DNA of 64,000 bases from an uncultured Collinsella sp. (GCA_900768435.1 CAAGCW010000028.1:16053-80052), one strand, 5' to 3'. Shown: positions 41,023 to 49,847, counted from the stretch's first letter. Program-made: numbers and translations. The notes: generated from the sequence alone by a model not told the origin.

Positions 41023-41697
41023 ATGCAGTACGAGATCGGCGGAGGGGCTTTCCCGGTTGTTACGTGCAACCTTAGCGACGGCGAATCCATGATCACCGAA
41101 AGCGGTGCCATGGTCTGGATGACCCCCAACATGGAGATGTCCACCTCGGGCGGTGGCATAGGCAAGATGTTCTCTAAGGCTTTTTCGGGTGAGGCGTTGT
41201 TCCAAAACATTTGGACCGCGCACGGCGATGGCATGATTGCGTTTGGCTCTTGCTTCCCCGGCCGCATTATACCGATCGAGATTGGCCCTGGTAAGAGCTG
41301 GATTTTGCAGAAGCGTTCGTTCCTTGCCGCGGAAAGTGGTGTTGAGCTGAGCATCCACTTTAACAAGAAGGCAAAGACCGGCGTCTTTGGCGGCGAGGGT
41401 TTTATCATGCAAAAGCTCACGGGCTCGGGTATTGCCTTTGCCGAGATCGACGGCGACCTAGTTGAGTACGAGCTTGCTGCTGGCCAGCAAATGATTGTAG
41501 ATACCGGCAACGTGGCCGGCTTTGAGGAGACGGTGAGCATCGACGCGCAGATGGTCAAGGGCGTCAAAAACATCATGTTTGGCGGTGAAGGCGTGTTTAA
41601 CACTGTGCTCACCGGTCCGGGGCGCATCTGGCTGCAGACAATGCCCATTTCCAATCTTGCGGCAGCAGTGGCTTCGATGACCAACAACAATAACTAA
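41023..41697 (+). CDS. AIM24/TIGR00266 family protein
   Basis: A 224-aa beta-rich protein. N-terminal MITESGAMVWMTPNMEMSTS and glycine-rich GGGIGKMFSKAFSGEALFQN match the TIGR00266 (AIM24-like) family, found widely in bacteria and, as AIM24, in mitochondria. Its molecular role is poorly known. There is no signal peptide or membrane segment. The start codon follows GGAAAGGAGACGGTC. It is a single-gene unit between the two-component system and the convergent CLC gene, with a good terminator. Confidence 0.88.
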   Translation: MQYEIGGGAFPVVTCNLSDGESMITESGAMVWMTPNMEMSTSGGGIGKMFSKAFSGEALFQNIWTAHGDGMIAFGSCFPGRIIPIEIGPGKSWILQKRSFLAAESGVELSIHFNKKAKTGVFGGEGFIMQKLTGSGIAFAEIDGDLVEYELAAGQQMIVDTGNVAGFEETVSIDAQMVKGVKNIMFGGEGVFNTVLTGPGRIWLQTMPISNLAAAVASMTNNNN

Positions 41698-41710
41698 TCG
41701 CGTATAGGAT

Positions 41711-41749
41711 GACGCGCGCGGCGGGCCTGGCCTGTCGTGCGCGTTTTTT
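41711..41749 (+). terminator. Intrinsic terminator after the AIM24 gene
   Basis: A GACGCGCGCGGC stem pairs with GTCGTGCGCGT (one mismatch) and is followed by six T residues. Confidence 0.8.
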
Positions 41750-41766
41750 GGTGGCAAACGCCCTGT

Positions 41767-43011
41767 TTATCGGGTGCGGCTGTGCTCCTGCAGCGCATAG
41801 ATCGACTTATCCATGTTGAACAGGTAGGCCACGACGCAGACAATAAAGAACGTCGGCAGACTGCTAAAGCCAAAGACCTCGCAGCCAATGAGGATCGGCG
41901 CGAGTAGCGTGTTGGTGGCGCTGCCAAAGACGGCGGCGTATCCCAGCGCGGCGCAGGGCTCGACGGGCATGCCGAGAATTCCGGCGAGCACGACACCCAG
42001 GCTGGTTCCGATGGAGAACAACGGCGTCACCTCACCACCTTGATATCCTGCGGCAAGCGTGGCGATGGTGAGTGTGAATTTGAGCGCCCAGTCCCAAGGC
42101 ATGATGGTGACCTTGCCGTCACCGTTGAGCGCCGCCGATATCAGGTTGGTGCCAAGGCCGCAGTATCGCCCCTGCCACAGAACGAACAGAATCGCCGACA
42201 GCGCAAGGCCCATAACGGCAACGCGTATGTAAGGGCTGGGGAGCAGCCGCGCTGCAAGGGTCTTGGCATGGGCAAGGCACCAGGCAAAAGCGCCACCTAC
42301 CATACCAAACGCGATACCCAACAACGCCAGCCGTCCAAGACCGTGGAGGTCGAGCGCATACGAGGCGGTAATGGCGACCTCAAACTTCTCGAGCCCCAGG
42401 GCGCCGGAGGTCATGCTTGCGGCAAGCGAAGCCGTAAGCGCGGGAAACAACGTGCGGTATTCCATGCGTCCGGCGACCAGCACCTCGACCGCAAAGACCG
42501 TGGCGGCGAGGGGCGTTCGGAAGAGTCCGGCAAAGCCGGCGGCCATGCCGATAAGCAAAAACGTGTTGCCGGGTTCTCGGAAAGGTAGACGTCGGCCGAT
42601 CCAATGCGAGACGGTTGCGCCGATCTGCACGGCTACGCCTTCGCGTCCCGCGCTGCCGCCAAAGAGATGCGTGGCCCACGTGCTCAGCATAATGAGCGGC
42701 ACCAGACGCGGGGAGATGGCGTCCTCGCGTCCGTGACCTACGTCGAATACTAAGCTCATGCCCCGATCGGTGCCTTTGCCCCAGGTGCGGTAGGCAAATA
42801 CGATGGCCAAGCCCATGAGGGCGAGGAAGGGAAGGAGCAGTACGATGTGCTCGTCACGGAAGGCGCCAATTGCCAGGAGCACACGACCAAAAAGGGCACA
42901 GATGGCGCCAACGATAACGCCGATAGGGATTCCGACGGCACCCATAAGCACGAGGCAACTATAGGTGTTGACCAGGCGTTTAATTCTGCTCGATGCGCTG
43001 CTTTCCGACAC
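41767..43011 (-). CDS. CLC-family transporter, fluoride/proton antiporter type
   Basis: A 414-aa membrane protein from GTG 43011, which has GGAGGAG upstream. A longer frame to 43071 would run through the terminator stem of the leader and is rejected. About ten helices are seen. HLFGGSAGREGVAVQIG and GYQGGEVTPLFSIGTSLG match what I recall of the CLC-F (EriC-F) branch, which exports fluoride in exchange for protons, rather than chloride-type CLCs. The leader contains a fluoride-riboswitch-like 3' half and a terminator, which supports this. It reads convergently with the AIM24 gene. Confidence 0.82.
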   Translation of the reverse strand: MSESSASSRIKRLVNTYSCLVLMGAVGIPIGVIVGAICALFGRVLLAIGAFRDEHIVLLLPFLALMGLAIVFAYRTWGKGTDRGMSLVFDVGHGREDAISPRLVPLIMLSTWATHLFGGSAGREGVAVQIGATVSHWIGRRLPFREPGNTFLLIGMAAGFAGLFRTPLAATVFAVEVLVAGRMEYRTLFPALTASLAASMTSGALGLEKFEVAITASYALDLHGLGRLALLGIAFGMVGGAFAWCLAHAKTLAARLLPSPYIRVAVMGLALSAILFVLWQGRYCGLGTNLISAALNGDGKVTIMPWDWALKFTLTIATLAAGYQGGEVTPLFSIGTSLGVVLAGILGMPVEPCAALGYAAVFGSATNTLLAPILIGCEVFGFSSLPTFFIVCVVAYLFNMDKSIYALQEHSRTR

Positions 43012-43022
43012 TTCTCCTCCAA

Positions 43023-43132
43023 AACAAAAAAGACTCCTGCCGCGGCGTGATGCCCAAGGGATATCACGCAACAGCAGAAGTCATCAGCAACAAGGCGGTT
43101 TAGGGCGACGCGACAGTTTTACTGACGCACCC
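43023..43132 (-). promoter_or_regulatory. Riboswitch-like attenuator of the CLC gene (fluoride motif-like)
   Basis: On the minus strand, TAAACCGCC, five bases, then GCTGATGACTTCTGC resembles the 3' half of the fluoride (crcB) aptamer. GACTTCTGC is also the first strand of a terminator, pairing with GCAGGAGTC (with one G-U pair) around an inner GCGTGAT/ATCACGC helix, followed by six T residues (43023-43030), then the ribosome site. The sharing of aptamer and terminator strands is as in known fluoride riboswitches. The 5' half is atypical: GGGTG/CGCCC encloses a 20-base loop with its own hairpin. Confidence 0.6.
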
Positions 43133-43238
43133 AACGGAGACAATCATTCCGCAGCGGCATCATAGCGGCGGGCGCGGTTTGGGTCAAATGGTTGCCTTGG
43201 GACAGTCTTGGCGCCCGCCCGCGCCCTCGTTTCCCCAT

Positions 43239-43278
43239 ATAAAACCTGCCAAAATAAACCTGTCCCTTTTTGGTAGGT
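43239..43278 (-). repeat. Family C palindrome, copy 5
   Basis: TATAAAACCTGCC, AAAATAAACC, TGTCCCTTTTTGGTAGGT, with one arm mismatch. It lies between the CLC leader and the ABC ATPase gene. Confidence 0.8.
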
Positions 43279-43327
43279 GGGAAATGGGTAATACTAAAGA
43301 GTTATCCGACCAGATGGGAATTAATCG

Positions 43328-44029
43328 ATGGCCTATATCGAATTCAAAGACGTCATCAAAGCATACGGCGAAGGCGACGCCCGCATCCACGCGCTCGACG
43401 GCGCGAGCTTTACGGTCGAGCGCGGCGAGCTCGCCATCATTCTGGGTGCTTCGGGCGCCGGCAAGACCACGGCCCTCAACATTCTGGGCGGCATGGATAC
43501 GGCAACTTCTGGCACCGTGACGGTGGACGGGCGTGACGTGAGCTCTGCCAACGAGGCTCAGCTTGTGGAATACCGTCGCGCTGACGTCGGCTTTGTCTTT
43601 CAGTTCTACAATCTGGTCCCTAACCTGACGGCGCTTGAGAACGTCGAACTCGCGGCGCAGATCTGCCCCGATTCGCTCGATGCCGAGCAAACGCTTCGCC
43701 AGGTTGGCCTGGGCGACCGCCTCGCTAACTTTCCGGCGCAGCTTTCGGGCGGCGAGCAGCAGCGCGTATCCATCGCCCGCGCGCTGGCCAAGAACCCCAA
43801 GCTGCTTTTGTGCGACGAGCCTACGGGTGCACTCGACTACAAAACCGGCAAGCAGATCTTGCAGCTGCTACAGGACACTTGCCGCAAGCAGGGCATTACG
43901 GTCATTATCATCACCCACAACTCTGCGCTGGCGCCCATGGCCGATCGCCTGATTCGCTTTAAGAGCGGCCGCGTGGAGAGCGAGACAGTCCAGCAAAATC
44001 CCGTGCCGATCGAGACGATCGAGTGGTAG
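43328..44029 (+). CDS. ABC transporter ATP-binding protein, MacB/LolD type
   Basis: A 233-aa ATPase. Walker A GASGAGKTTAL is near residue 40, signature LSGGEQQRVSIARALAKNP near 142 and Walker B LLLCDEPTGALD near 160, with the following LLQDTCRKQGITVIIITHN H-loop. The form matches ATPases that work with FtsX/MacB-type permeases. The permease gene follows within six bases, so the two make one transporter. No strong Shine-Dalgarno precedes the ATG at 43328. The family C repeat 50 bases upstream lies in its leader. Confidence 0.92.
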   Translation: MAYIEFKDVIKAYGEGDARIHALDGASFTVERGELAIILGASGAGKTTALNILGGMDTATSGTVTVDGRDVSSANEAQLVEYRRADVGFVFQFYNLVPNLTALENVELAAQICPDSLDAEQTLRQVGLGDRLANFPAQLSGGEQQRVSIARALAKNPKLLLCDEPTGALDYKTGKQILQLLQDTCRKQGITVIIITHNSALAPMADRLIRFKSGRVESETVQQNPVPIETIEW

Positions 44030-44034
44030 CGCCC

Positions 44035-46800
44035 ATGGACCAGGACCGCCAAAACAGCCAGCGCCGCGATGCGCAGAACACGGAGCGCGAGCAGGATTTT
44101 ACGACCTACCGCACCGCCCAAAGCTCAAACGATATGGTGCCGACGGTTTTTCGCCGTGGCATCTACCGCACAATCCGAGGCAGTCTTAAGCGCTTCTTAT
44201 CCATCGTGGTCATCACCGCGCTCGGTGTGAGCGTGATGTGCGGCCTTAAGGCGGGGTGCGAGGACTTGTGCGATTCGGTTGACGCCTACTTTGACCAGCA
44301 GAATGTTTATGACATTAACGTGCAGTCGACCTATGGTCTGACCGATGACGATCTTGCTGCGATCCAAGAGGTCGATGGCGTCGAGACGGCCGAGGGCATC
44401 TATACCGAGACCGCCTATACCGCCGTGGGTACGACGCGCGAGCGTGTCGTCGTACAGAGCCTCTCCAAAGAGAATATTGACCAACCGGTGCTAGTACGCG
44501 GCGAGCTGCCCGAGACTTCGGGCGAAGTGGCAGTGACCTCACGTTTTTTGAAGGCTTCGGGCAAGAAAATCGGCGATACGGTGAGCTTTGCCGCCAACGA
44601 TGCGAGCTCGTCGAACCAAAGCGCCAAGGACCAGTTTGCCGATGGGGACTACACCATCACGGCTGAGGTCCTCGATCCCACTGATGTGAGCTCCGACTCG
44701 ACAGTCAACGCCTTTCGCGCTGCTTCGACTGCGGACTACAAGTTCTACGTGAGCGAGGACGCCGCGACATCTTCTTCCTACTCCGCTGTCCACGTGGTCG
44801 TCGAGGGAGCCAAGAGCCTCAACTCCTATTCGGATGCCTACTCGGCAAAGATCAATGAGGTCAAGGGCAATATCGAGAAGATCCGCGAGGAGCGTGAGAA
44901 GGCGCGCGCTCAGGAGCTGACGGTCGACACACCGGCGAGCTTGGACGCGGCTGAGCGTCAGGCGAATATGGTCTTTGGGATCGAGCAGGACAACATCAAT
45001 CGCATGGCCGAGGGCAGCGACGAGCGTGCGCAGGCGCAAGCTGACCTGGACCAGCGCCGTGCCGCCGCCGACCAGCAGTTTGCCGATGCCCGCGCCGAGC
45101 TCTCTGACCTGGGCGAATGCACCTGGTACATCCAGGACCGCGGCAATATCGCAAGCTATTCGAGCGTCGAGAGCGATAGTTCTTCGATCGAGGCCATCGC
45201 CACGGTGTTCCCGTTCATCTTCTTTATCGTCGCCGTGCTTATCAGCCTCACCACCGCCACCCGCATGGTCGAGGAGGAGCGCACGCTTATTGGCCTGTAC
45301 AAGGCGCTCGGCTATTCACGCGGGCGTATCCTGTCCAAATATGTGGACTACTCGCTGTGGGCGTGTCTGATCGGTGGCGTGCTCGGCAATATCATCGGAT
45401 TTGTGGGTCTGCCGCTGTTCTTGTTTACGGTGTTCGACGACATGTACTCGCTGCCCCAGATGTTGCTTTCGTACGACATCGTGTCCTCAATCGTCTCGGT
45501 GGCGCTGTTTGCCGTGGGCGTGGTGGGAGCCACGATTATCGCCTGCCGCCACGAGATGGCCGAGACCCCTGCCTCGCTCATGCGCCCCAAGGCTCCGCGC
45601 GCCGGCTCGCGCATTCTGCTCGAGCGCATCGGCTTTATCTGGCACCGCATGGGCTTTTTGAACAAGGTCGCTGCACGCAACCTGTTCCGCTACAAAAAGC
45701 GCGCCTTTATGACCATCTTTGGCATTGCGGGCTGCACGGCGCTTGTGATTTGCGGCATGGGCATCCGTGATACGTCGGTCGCGCTGTCGCCCAAGCAGTA
45801 CGGCCACATCACACGCTACGATTTGCTGGCGGTCGCCAACCCCGATGATTTTTCGCAGACGTGCGCGGCGTTGGATGAGCGCAGTGCAGCCAAGGATTCC
45901 AACGTGACCGTGACTTCGACGCTGCCGATTATGACAGACAACGTAACCTTTACATTTGACGGTAAGAGCGAGACCGTGCAGCTCATCGTGATTCCCGACG
46001 ACCGCACGGGTGACTTGGGCGATTACGTGCGCCTGGAGGATGAGTCCAAAGAACCGCTCGCCCTGCGTGACGGGGATGTGTATTTGAGCAAGAGCTCTCA
46101 GCTGGTGCTGGGGATCAAGCCGGGTGACACGGCGCAGGTCCAGGATTCGTCGCTCAACGTCGCCAAGGTCAAGGTCAGCGACATCTCGCTCAACTATCTG
46201 GGTAACACGCTTTACATGACGCAGGGCACCTATGAGCGCGCGTTCGGCCGAAGCGCGCGCCTCAACGGCATCCTTGCGCTGCTTAAGGGTTCGTCGGCCG
46301 ATCAGATTGCGTTTACCAACCGTCTTAAGAGCGATGGTTGGATTACGCTGTCGAGTACCGCCGAGCATTGGGAAAACTATGAGGCAAACTTTACGATTAT
46401 TAATTCGGTCGTGGTGCTTGTGACCTTTATGGCGGCGTGCCTGTCGTTTGTGGTGGTATTTACGTTGTCTAACACCAACATCTCGGAGCGCGAACGCGAG
46501 CTGGCGACTATCAAGGTGCTGGGCTTCCGTCGTGGCGAGGTGCACCATTACGTCAACAAGGAGACGTTGATTCTTACGGCGATCGGAGCCGCGCTGGGCG
46601 TGCCGCTGGGCGGCTTGCTGGCCGAGAGCTTTACCTACATTTTGCAGATGCCGTCGCTGTACTTTGACGTCGAGGTCGAGCCGCTGAGCTACGTGCTTGC
46701 CGTGGTGCTTTCCTTCGGCTTTACGATCATCGTCAACCTCGCTACCAATCGCACCCTCAATAAGATCGACATGGTCGGTGCCCTCAAGAGCGCCGAGTAG
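44035..46800 (+). CDS. Large FtsX-type ABC transporter permease
   Basis: A 921-aa permease (start ATG 44035; GTG 44023 inside the ATPase stop region is possible). It has two FtsX units: helices near residues 50-70, 385-410, 435-465 and 490-515, then near 560-585, 795-820, 845-870 and 885-905. A charged coiled-coil-like stretch rich in Glu, Arg and Ala (about 275-345) lies in the first extracytoplasmic domain. This double arrangement with a separate ATPase gene resembles permeases for antimicrobial peptides or envelope components. The substrate is unknown. It resembles the truncated permease at the left window edge in overall type. Confidence 0.88.
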   Translation: MDQDRQNSQRRDAQNTEREQDFTTYRTAQSSNDMVPTVFRRGIYRTIRGSLKRFLSIVVITALGVSVMCGLKAGCEDLCDSVDAYFDQQNVYDINVQSTYGLTDDDLAAIQEVDGVETAEGIYTETAYTAVGTTRERVVVQSLSKENIDQPVLVRGELPETSGEVAVTSRFLKASGKKIGDTVSFAANDASSSNQSAKDQFADGDYTITAEVLDPTDVSSDSTVNAFRAASTADYKFYVSEDAATSSSYSAVHVVVEGAKSLNSYSDAYSAKINEVKGNIEKIREEREKARAQELTVDTPASLDAAERQANMVFGIEQDNINRMAEGSDERAQAQADLDQRRAAADQQFADARAELSDLGECTWYIQDRGNIASYSSVESDSSSIEAIATVFPFIFFIVAVLISLTTATRMVEEERTLIGLYKALGYSRGRILSKYVDYSLWACLIGGVLGNIIGFVGLPLFLFTVFDDMYSLPQMLLSYDIVSSIVSVALFAVGVVGATIIACRHEMAETPASLMRPKAPRAGSRILLERIGFIWHRMGFLNKVAARNLFRYKKRAFMTIFGIAGCTALVICGMGIRDTSVALSPKQYGHITRYDLLAVANPDDFSQTCAALDERSAAKDSNVTVTSTLPIMTDNVTFTFDGKSETVQLIVIPDDRTGDLGDYVRLEDESKEPLALRDGDVYLSKSSQLVLGIKPGDTAQVQDSSLNVAKVKVSDISLNYLGNTLYMTQGTYERAFGRSARLNGILALLKGSSADQIAFTNRLKSDGWITLSSTAEHWENYEANFTIINSVVVLVTFMAACLSFVVVFTLSNTNISERERELATIKVLGFRRGEVHHYVNKETLILTAIGAALGVPLGGLLAESFTYILQMPSLYFDVEVEPLSYVLAVVLSFGFTIIVNLATNRTLNKIDMVGALKSAE

Positions 46801-46885
46801 CCTGCCAAAAAGGGACAGGTTTATTTTGGCAGGTTTTATCGGGGCAAACGCCGGACAACCATTAGGTGGCCCGGCGTTTGCCCCG
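46801..46885 (+). repeat. Family C palindrome, copy 6, with adjoining terminator hairpin
   Basis: CCTGCCAAAAAG begins with no gap after the permease TAG. The shared TTTTATC flank runs into GGGGCAAACGCCGG, which pairs with CCGGCGTTTGCCCC around 46871-46884. Together they likely terminate the ABC operon. Confidence 0.85.
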
Positions 46886-46999
46886 TCAAACGGGCTTTCC
46901 ATTTGCCTTTCATTCTATTTGGTTTTCGCTCGCAGGCGTGGATGAGAGGCTCTCTTTGGCCTTCGAGATTGGGCTTGTATGGGTCGTATGCCACAAAAT

Positions 47000-47139
47000 G
47001 GGCCTATCTACTACGTTTGCTACCACACCCTCGACCGTGACAAAGATTATGAAATTAAAACCGCAGGTAGAGGGCTTGCCAGTTTTCGGAAAAGGCGGGT
47101 ATGGTCGGCCCTCTCGAGTTAAACGTAGTAAATAGGCCC
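47000..47139. repeat. 19-base inverted repeat spanning 140 bp
   Basis: GGGCCTATCTACTACGTTT (47000-47018) is inverted at 47121-47139 with one mismatch. The interior contains CCCTCGACCGTGAC and GGTCGGCCCTCTCGAG, weakly reminiscent of family B strands. The wider region 46886-47200 holds no gene. Confidence 0.6.
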
Positions 47140-47200
47140 TTTTCTTGGCGCGCGGTCAGCTCAATGCTAATCTCCGTGCCGGAACTGACCCAGTTGTTTG

Positions 47201-47271
47201 TAAGTTGCGGTGATATACGGACTGTTTGGCGCTTTGGAGCTTCAAAACAGTCCCTATCTCACCGCAACTTA
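47201..47271. repeat. Intergenic hairpin family D, copy 1
   Basis: TAAGTTGCGGTGATAT pairs with TATCTCACCGCAACTTA with a mismatch, and the inner arms GGACTGTTT and AAACAGTCC pair as well. Copy 2 at 55803 has the same outer sequence but different, still paired, inner arms. Confidence 0.7.
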
Positions 47272-47314
47272 GGAGAAGGGCGGGGGCGGTTGGGTGCTGG
47301 TGGGTCGGAGCGTG

Positions 47315-48235
47315 TTAGGCCTGTTTGCGGTGCTTCCATTGTTTGCGGCACCAGCGCATGAGCGCCTTTATGACGGGAATCGTGATGAGGATGATCCATG
47401 CAGGATGGGGCTGTCCCAAACAGAGCCACATGTAGAGGAACCAAGCGATGGCGGCTGCCGGGTAGATGACCTCGATCAGCTTAGACAGGTGGCGCCGATC
47501 GATAAAGTCACCAATCGCGTAGTAGACGGGAACCAGAAAGACGAGGAAAAGCCCCATGCCCCATGTGCCGTAGACAATGCCGAGCACCAGATAGGCGAGA
47601 GTGACAAGTGCGGGGAAGGGGAATTTGTTCCATGCACGTCCGACCTTGGTGTGGAAATGCTTGCCATGATGGTCGAGCTTGTCGTGTGCTTCCTTCCAGC
47701 TGGAAAACGTCTCGCCGTCGATGGTGACGGTGCCATCGTCATTGGTGCGCACGCTATGTCCATCGTCCTCAAGCGTATCGATATGCACGCCGCCCGGCCC
47801 CACATGCACCTCTTCGCCCTTGCGCTCGTTGGTCACATGGATGCCGCTCCAGCCAACATGGACTTCCTCGCCTTTATTGGGATCAATGACGTGGATACCG
47901 CGCGCGAGGGAAATATCGACAAGTGGTTTGTCGCCGCAATCGGCGTGCTCGGCAGAATCCTCAGCCTCGTCAGCCACATCCGCCGTCTCGGTGTCGGCGC
48001 TACCGTCCTCCAGGTCGTCGGCATCGTTGGCCGCCTCCCCATACAGCAGCTCATCCAACGACACGCCATACAGCGCGGCGAGCGCAATGAGGTTATCGGT
48101 ATCGGGTGAGGACTCGCTGCGCTCCCATTTACTAACAGCCTGGCGGCTTACGCCCAGCTGGGCAGCAAGCGCCTCCTGAGAAAGGCCGGCAGCTTTACGG
48201 CGATCGACGAGGCGCTGTGCCATCGCAAGATCCAT
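47315..48235 (-). CDS. XRE-family regulator with C-terminal membrane domain
   Basis: A 306-aa protein from the ATG at 48235, behind AAAGGAACCACC. Residues 1-65 are a Cro/C1 helix-turn-helix (QEALAAQLGVSRQAVSKWER). An acidic linker follows (70-115), then a striking repeat: GIHVIDPNKGEEVHVG, GIHVTNERKGEEVHVG and GGVHIDTLEDDGHSV (about 118-170), which should form beta hairpins. Residues 205-290 contain three or four membrane helices. The protein thus joins DNA binding to a membrane module, a layout seen in stress-sensing regulators. No target gene is adjacent. Confidence 0.85.
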   Translation of the reverse strand: MDLAMAQRLVDRRKAAGLSQEALAAQLGVSRQAVSKWERSESSPDTDNLIALAALYGVSLDELLYGEAANDADDLEDGSADTETADVADEAEDSAEHADCGDKPLVDISLARGIHVIDPNKGEEVHVGWSGIHVTNERKGEEVHVGPGGVHIDTLEDDGHSVRTNDDGTVTIDGETFSSWKEAHDKLDHHGKHFHTKVGRAWNKFPFPALVTLAYLVLGIVYGTWGMGLFLVFLVPVYYAIGDFIDRRHLSKLIEVIYPAAAIAWFLYMWLCLGQPHPAWIILITIPVIKALMRWCRKQWKHRKQA

Positions 48236-48289
48236 GGTGGTTCCTTTCGTTTGATGGTCGAATCGAATGAGCCGAGTATGCCGAGAACA

Positions 48290-48351
48290 ACCGGTAGCGA
48301 CCACCATTTCTAGTTAGAATCTGCCCCAACCCTACCGCAACTACCGGTAGC
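48290..48351 (-). promoter_or_regulatory. Repeated ACCGGTAGC sites upstream of the XRE regulator
   Basis: ACCGGTAGC occurs at 48290-48298 and 48343-48351; the second lies in the 10-bp palindrome CTACCGGTAG (48341-48350). The location, 55-115 bases upstream of the XRE gene, fits autoregulatory operators. Confidence 0.4.
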
Positions 48352-48483
48352 AATCCCTAACGACCAGCCATTTCAGGACAAATGTCAGTGCTACTCTCAG
48401 CTAAGAGCCTGCAACATCCCAAAATCTCAGCCCACGCACTTGCAGCAAGAAGACGAATAGCCTCGGCCTCCCTAGTTACCGCA

Positions 48484-48604
48484 GGAGGCCCCAGGGCTTT
48501 CCTCCCAAATCTTTCCGCAGGACGGAAGGACCCCGCCGCGCGAAGCGCGCAGCGGGGTCCTGACATGTCCGAGGACGATTTGGGAGGAAAGCCCTGGGGC
48601 CTCC
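48484..48604 (-). repeat. Family B structured element, copy 4
   Basis: On the minus strand it begins 23 bases after the pfkA stop. A perfect 27-bp outer helix (48484-48510 with 48578-48604) encloses CGTCCTCGGACATG and CGTCCTGCGGAAAG. An inner GGACCCCGC-type helix has a GCGCGCTTCGCGCG apical region. Confidence 0.8.
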
Positions 48605-48627
48605 GATGAGAGCAGTTCCAGCCGAGG

Positions 48628-49707
48628 CTATTCGTCGCCGAAGCTGATGCCCAACGCCTTGGCCTCGCGCACCAGGTCGCTCTGGGGGTCGACATACTTG
48701 AGCTTGCCAGCGACATCCTCGAGCGGCATGTGGCACATCTTGCCGTCGCGCAGGGCGATCATGTAGCCAAACTCGCCGCGCAGGCAGCCGAGTGCCGCCT
48801 CGACGCCGCACTGGGTCGCAAAGATGCGATCCTGGGCATCGGGCTGGCCGCCGCGCTGCGTGTGGCCGGGGATGGCGACGCGGGTCTCGCGACCGGTCTT
48901 GGCCTCAATCTCCTTGGCGATGTCGTAGACGATCGACGGGCTCGTGCGCTCGGCAAGCTTCTTCTTGTATTCCTTCTTGGACAGCGCCGCGTCCTCCTTG
49001 GAGATAGCGCCCTCGGCGACGGCCACGATGGTAAAGCGGCTGCCGGTCTCCATGCGATGCTCGATGGTCTTGATGACGTTGTCCATGTCGTAGGGGATCT
49101 CGGGAATCAGGATGACGTCCGCACCGCCCGCGACGCCGGCATACAGCGGAATCCAGCCAACCTTGTGTCCCATGATCTCGATGACAAACACGCGGCCGTG
49201 ACTCGAGGCAGTGGTGTGGATGTCGTCGATGCACTTGGTGGCGACGTCGATGGCGCTCGTAAAGCCAAACGTCAACTCGGTGCCCCAGGTGTCGTTATCG
49301 ATGGTCTTAGGCAGGGCGATAACGTTGAGGCCCTCTTCGCGCAGACGGTTGGCGGTCTTGGTGGAGCCGTTGCCGCCCAGCATAAACAGGCAGTCGAGCT
49401 GTAGCTTATGATAGGTGTGGACCATTGCCGGCACCTTTTCGACGCCGTCGGCCTCGGGAATATCCAGGCGCTTGAACGGCGTACGGCTTGTGCCCAGAAT
49501 AGTGCCGCCACGGGTAAGGATGCCGCTAAAATCGGCGGGCGTCATGACGCGGAACCGGCTGTAGATAAGGCCCTGGTAGCCGTCCTCAAAACCATAGATC
49601 TCGATAGGCTCTTCGCTATTGGTCATGAGCGTTTTGACGATGCCGCGCATGGTGGCGTTGAGCGCCTGGCAGTCGCCGCCACTGGTAAGAAGACCGATCC
49701 TGAGCAT
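48628..49707 (-). CDS. pfkA: 6-phosphofructokinase
   Basis: A 359-aa enzyme that phosphorylates fructose 6-phosphate in glycolysis. GLLTSGGDCQALNATMRG is the N-terminal nucleotide/phosphate motif, and PKTIDND near residue 132 carries the catalytic Asp. The donor-site motif is GGNGS rather than the GGDGS of E. coli; the Gly after Asn suggests ATP, whereas the Lys in PKTIDND is often seen in pyrophosphate or mixed types. Donor use is therefore uncertain. It is slightly longer than the 320-aa bacterial form. A good ATG at 49707 follows AAGGATTC. Confidence 0.93.
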   Translation of the reverse strand: MLRIGLLTSGGDCQALNATMRGIVKTLMTNSEEPIEIYGFEDGYQGLIYSRFRVMTPADFSGILTRGGTILGTSRTPFKRLDIPEADGVEKVPAMVHTYHKLQLDCLFMLGGNGSTKTANRLREEGLNVIALPKTIDNDTWGTELTFGFTSAIDVATKCIDDIHTTASSHGRVFVIEIMGHKVGWIPLYAGVAGGADVILIPEIPYDMDNVIKTIEHRMETGSRFTIVAVAEGAISKEDAALSKKEYKKKLAERTSPSIVYDIAKEIEAKTGRETRVAIPGHTQRGGQPDAQDRIFATQCGVEAALGCLRGEFGYMIALRDGKMCHMPLEDVAGKLKYVDPQSDLVREAKALGISFGDE

Positions 49708-49745
49708 GATGAATCCTTCCGGGCAAGTTATAACATGCGCATAAG

Positions 49746-49778
49746 TTTACCCCCGTACACTGTTGATACGGGGGTAAA
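49746..49778. terminator. Hairpin between the Ntn hydrolase gene and pfkA
   Basis: TTTACCCCCGTA and TACGGGGGTAAA form a 12-bp stem with a 9-base loop in the 140-bp gap. It follows the Ntn hydrolase stop on the minus strand and precedes the pfkA start. Confidence 0.6.
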
Positions 49779-49847
49779 ACGTGTTAGCTCAAGCGTATAG
49801 AAATGTAAACAACGTCAGGCGAGCGTAAGGTCGACGGGCCTGGCTCC

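Noticed and set aside
43012..43071. N-terminal extension of the CLC protein to 43071
   Set aside because: That stretch is the terminator stem of the leader; the GTG at 43011 follows a strong GGAGGAG site.
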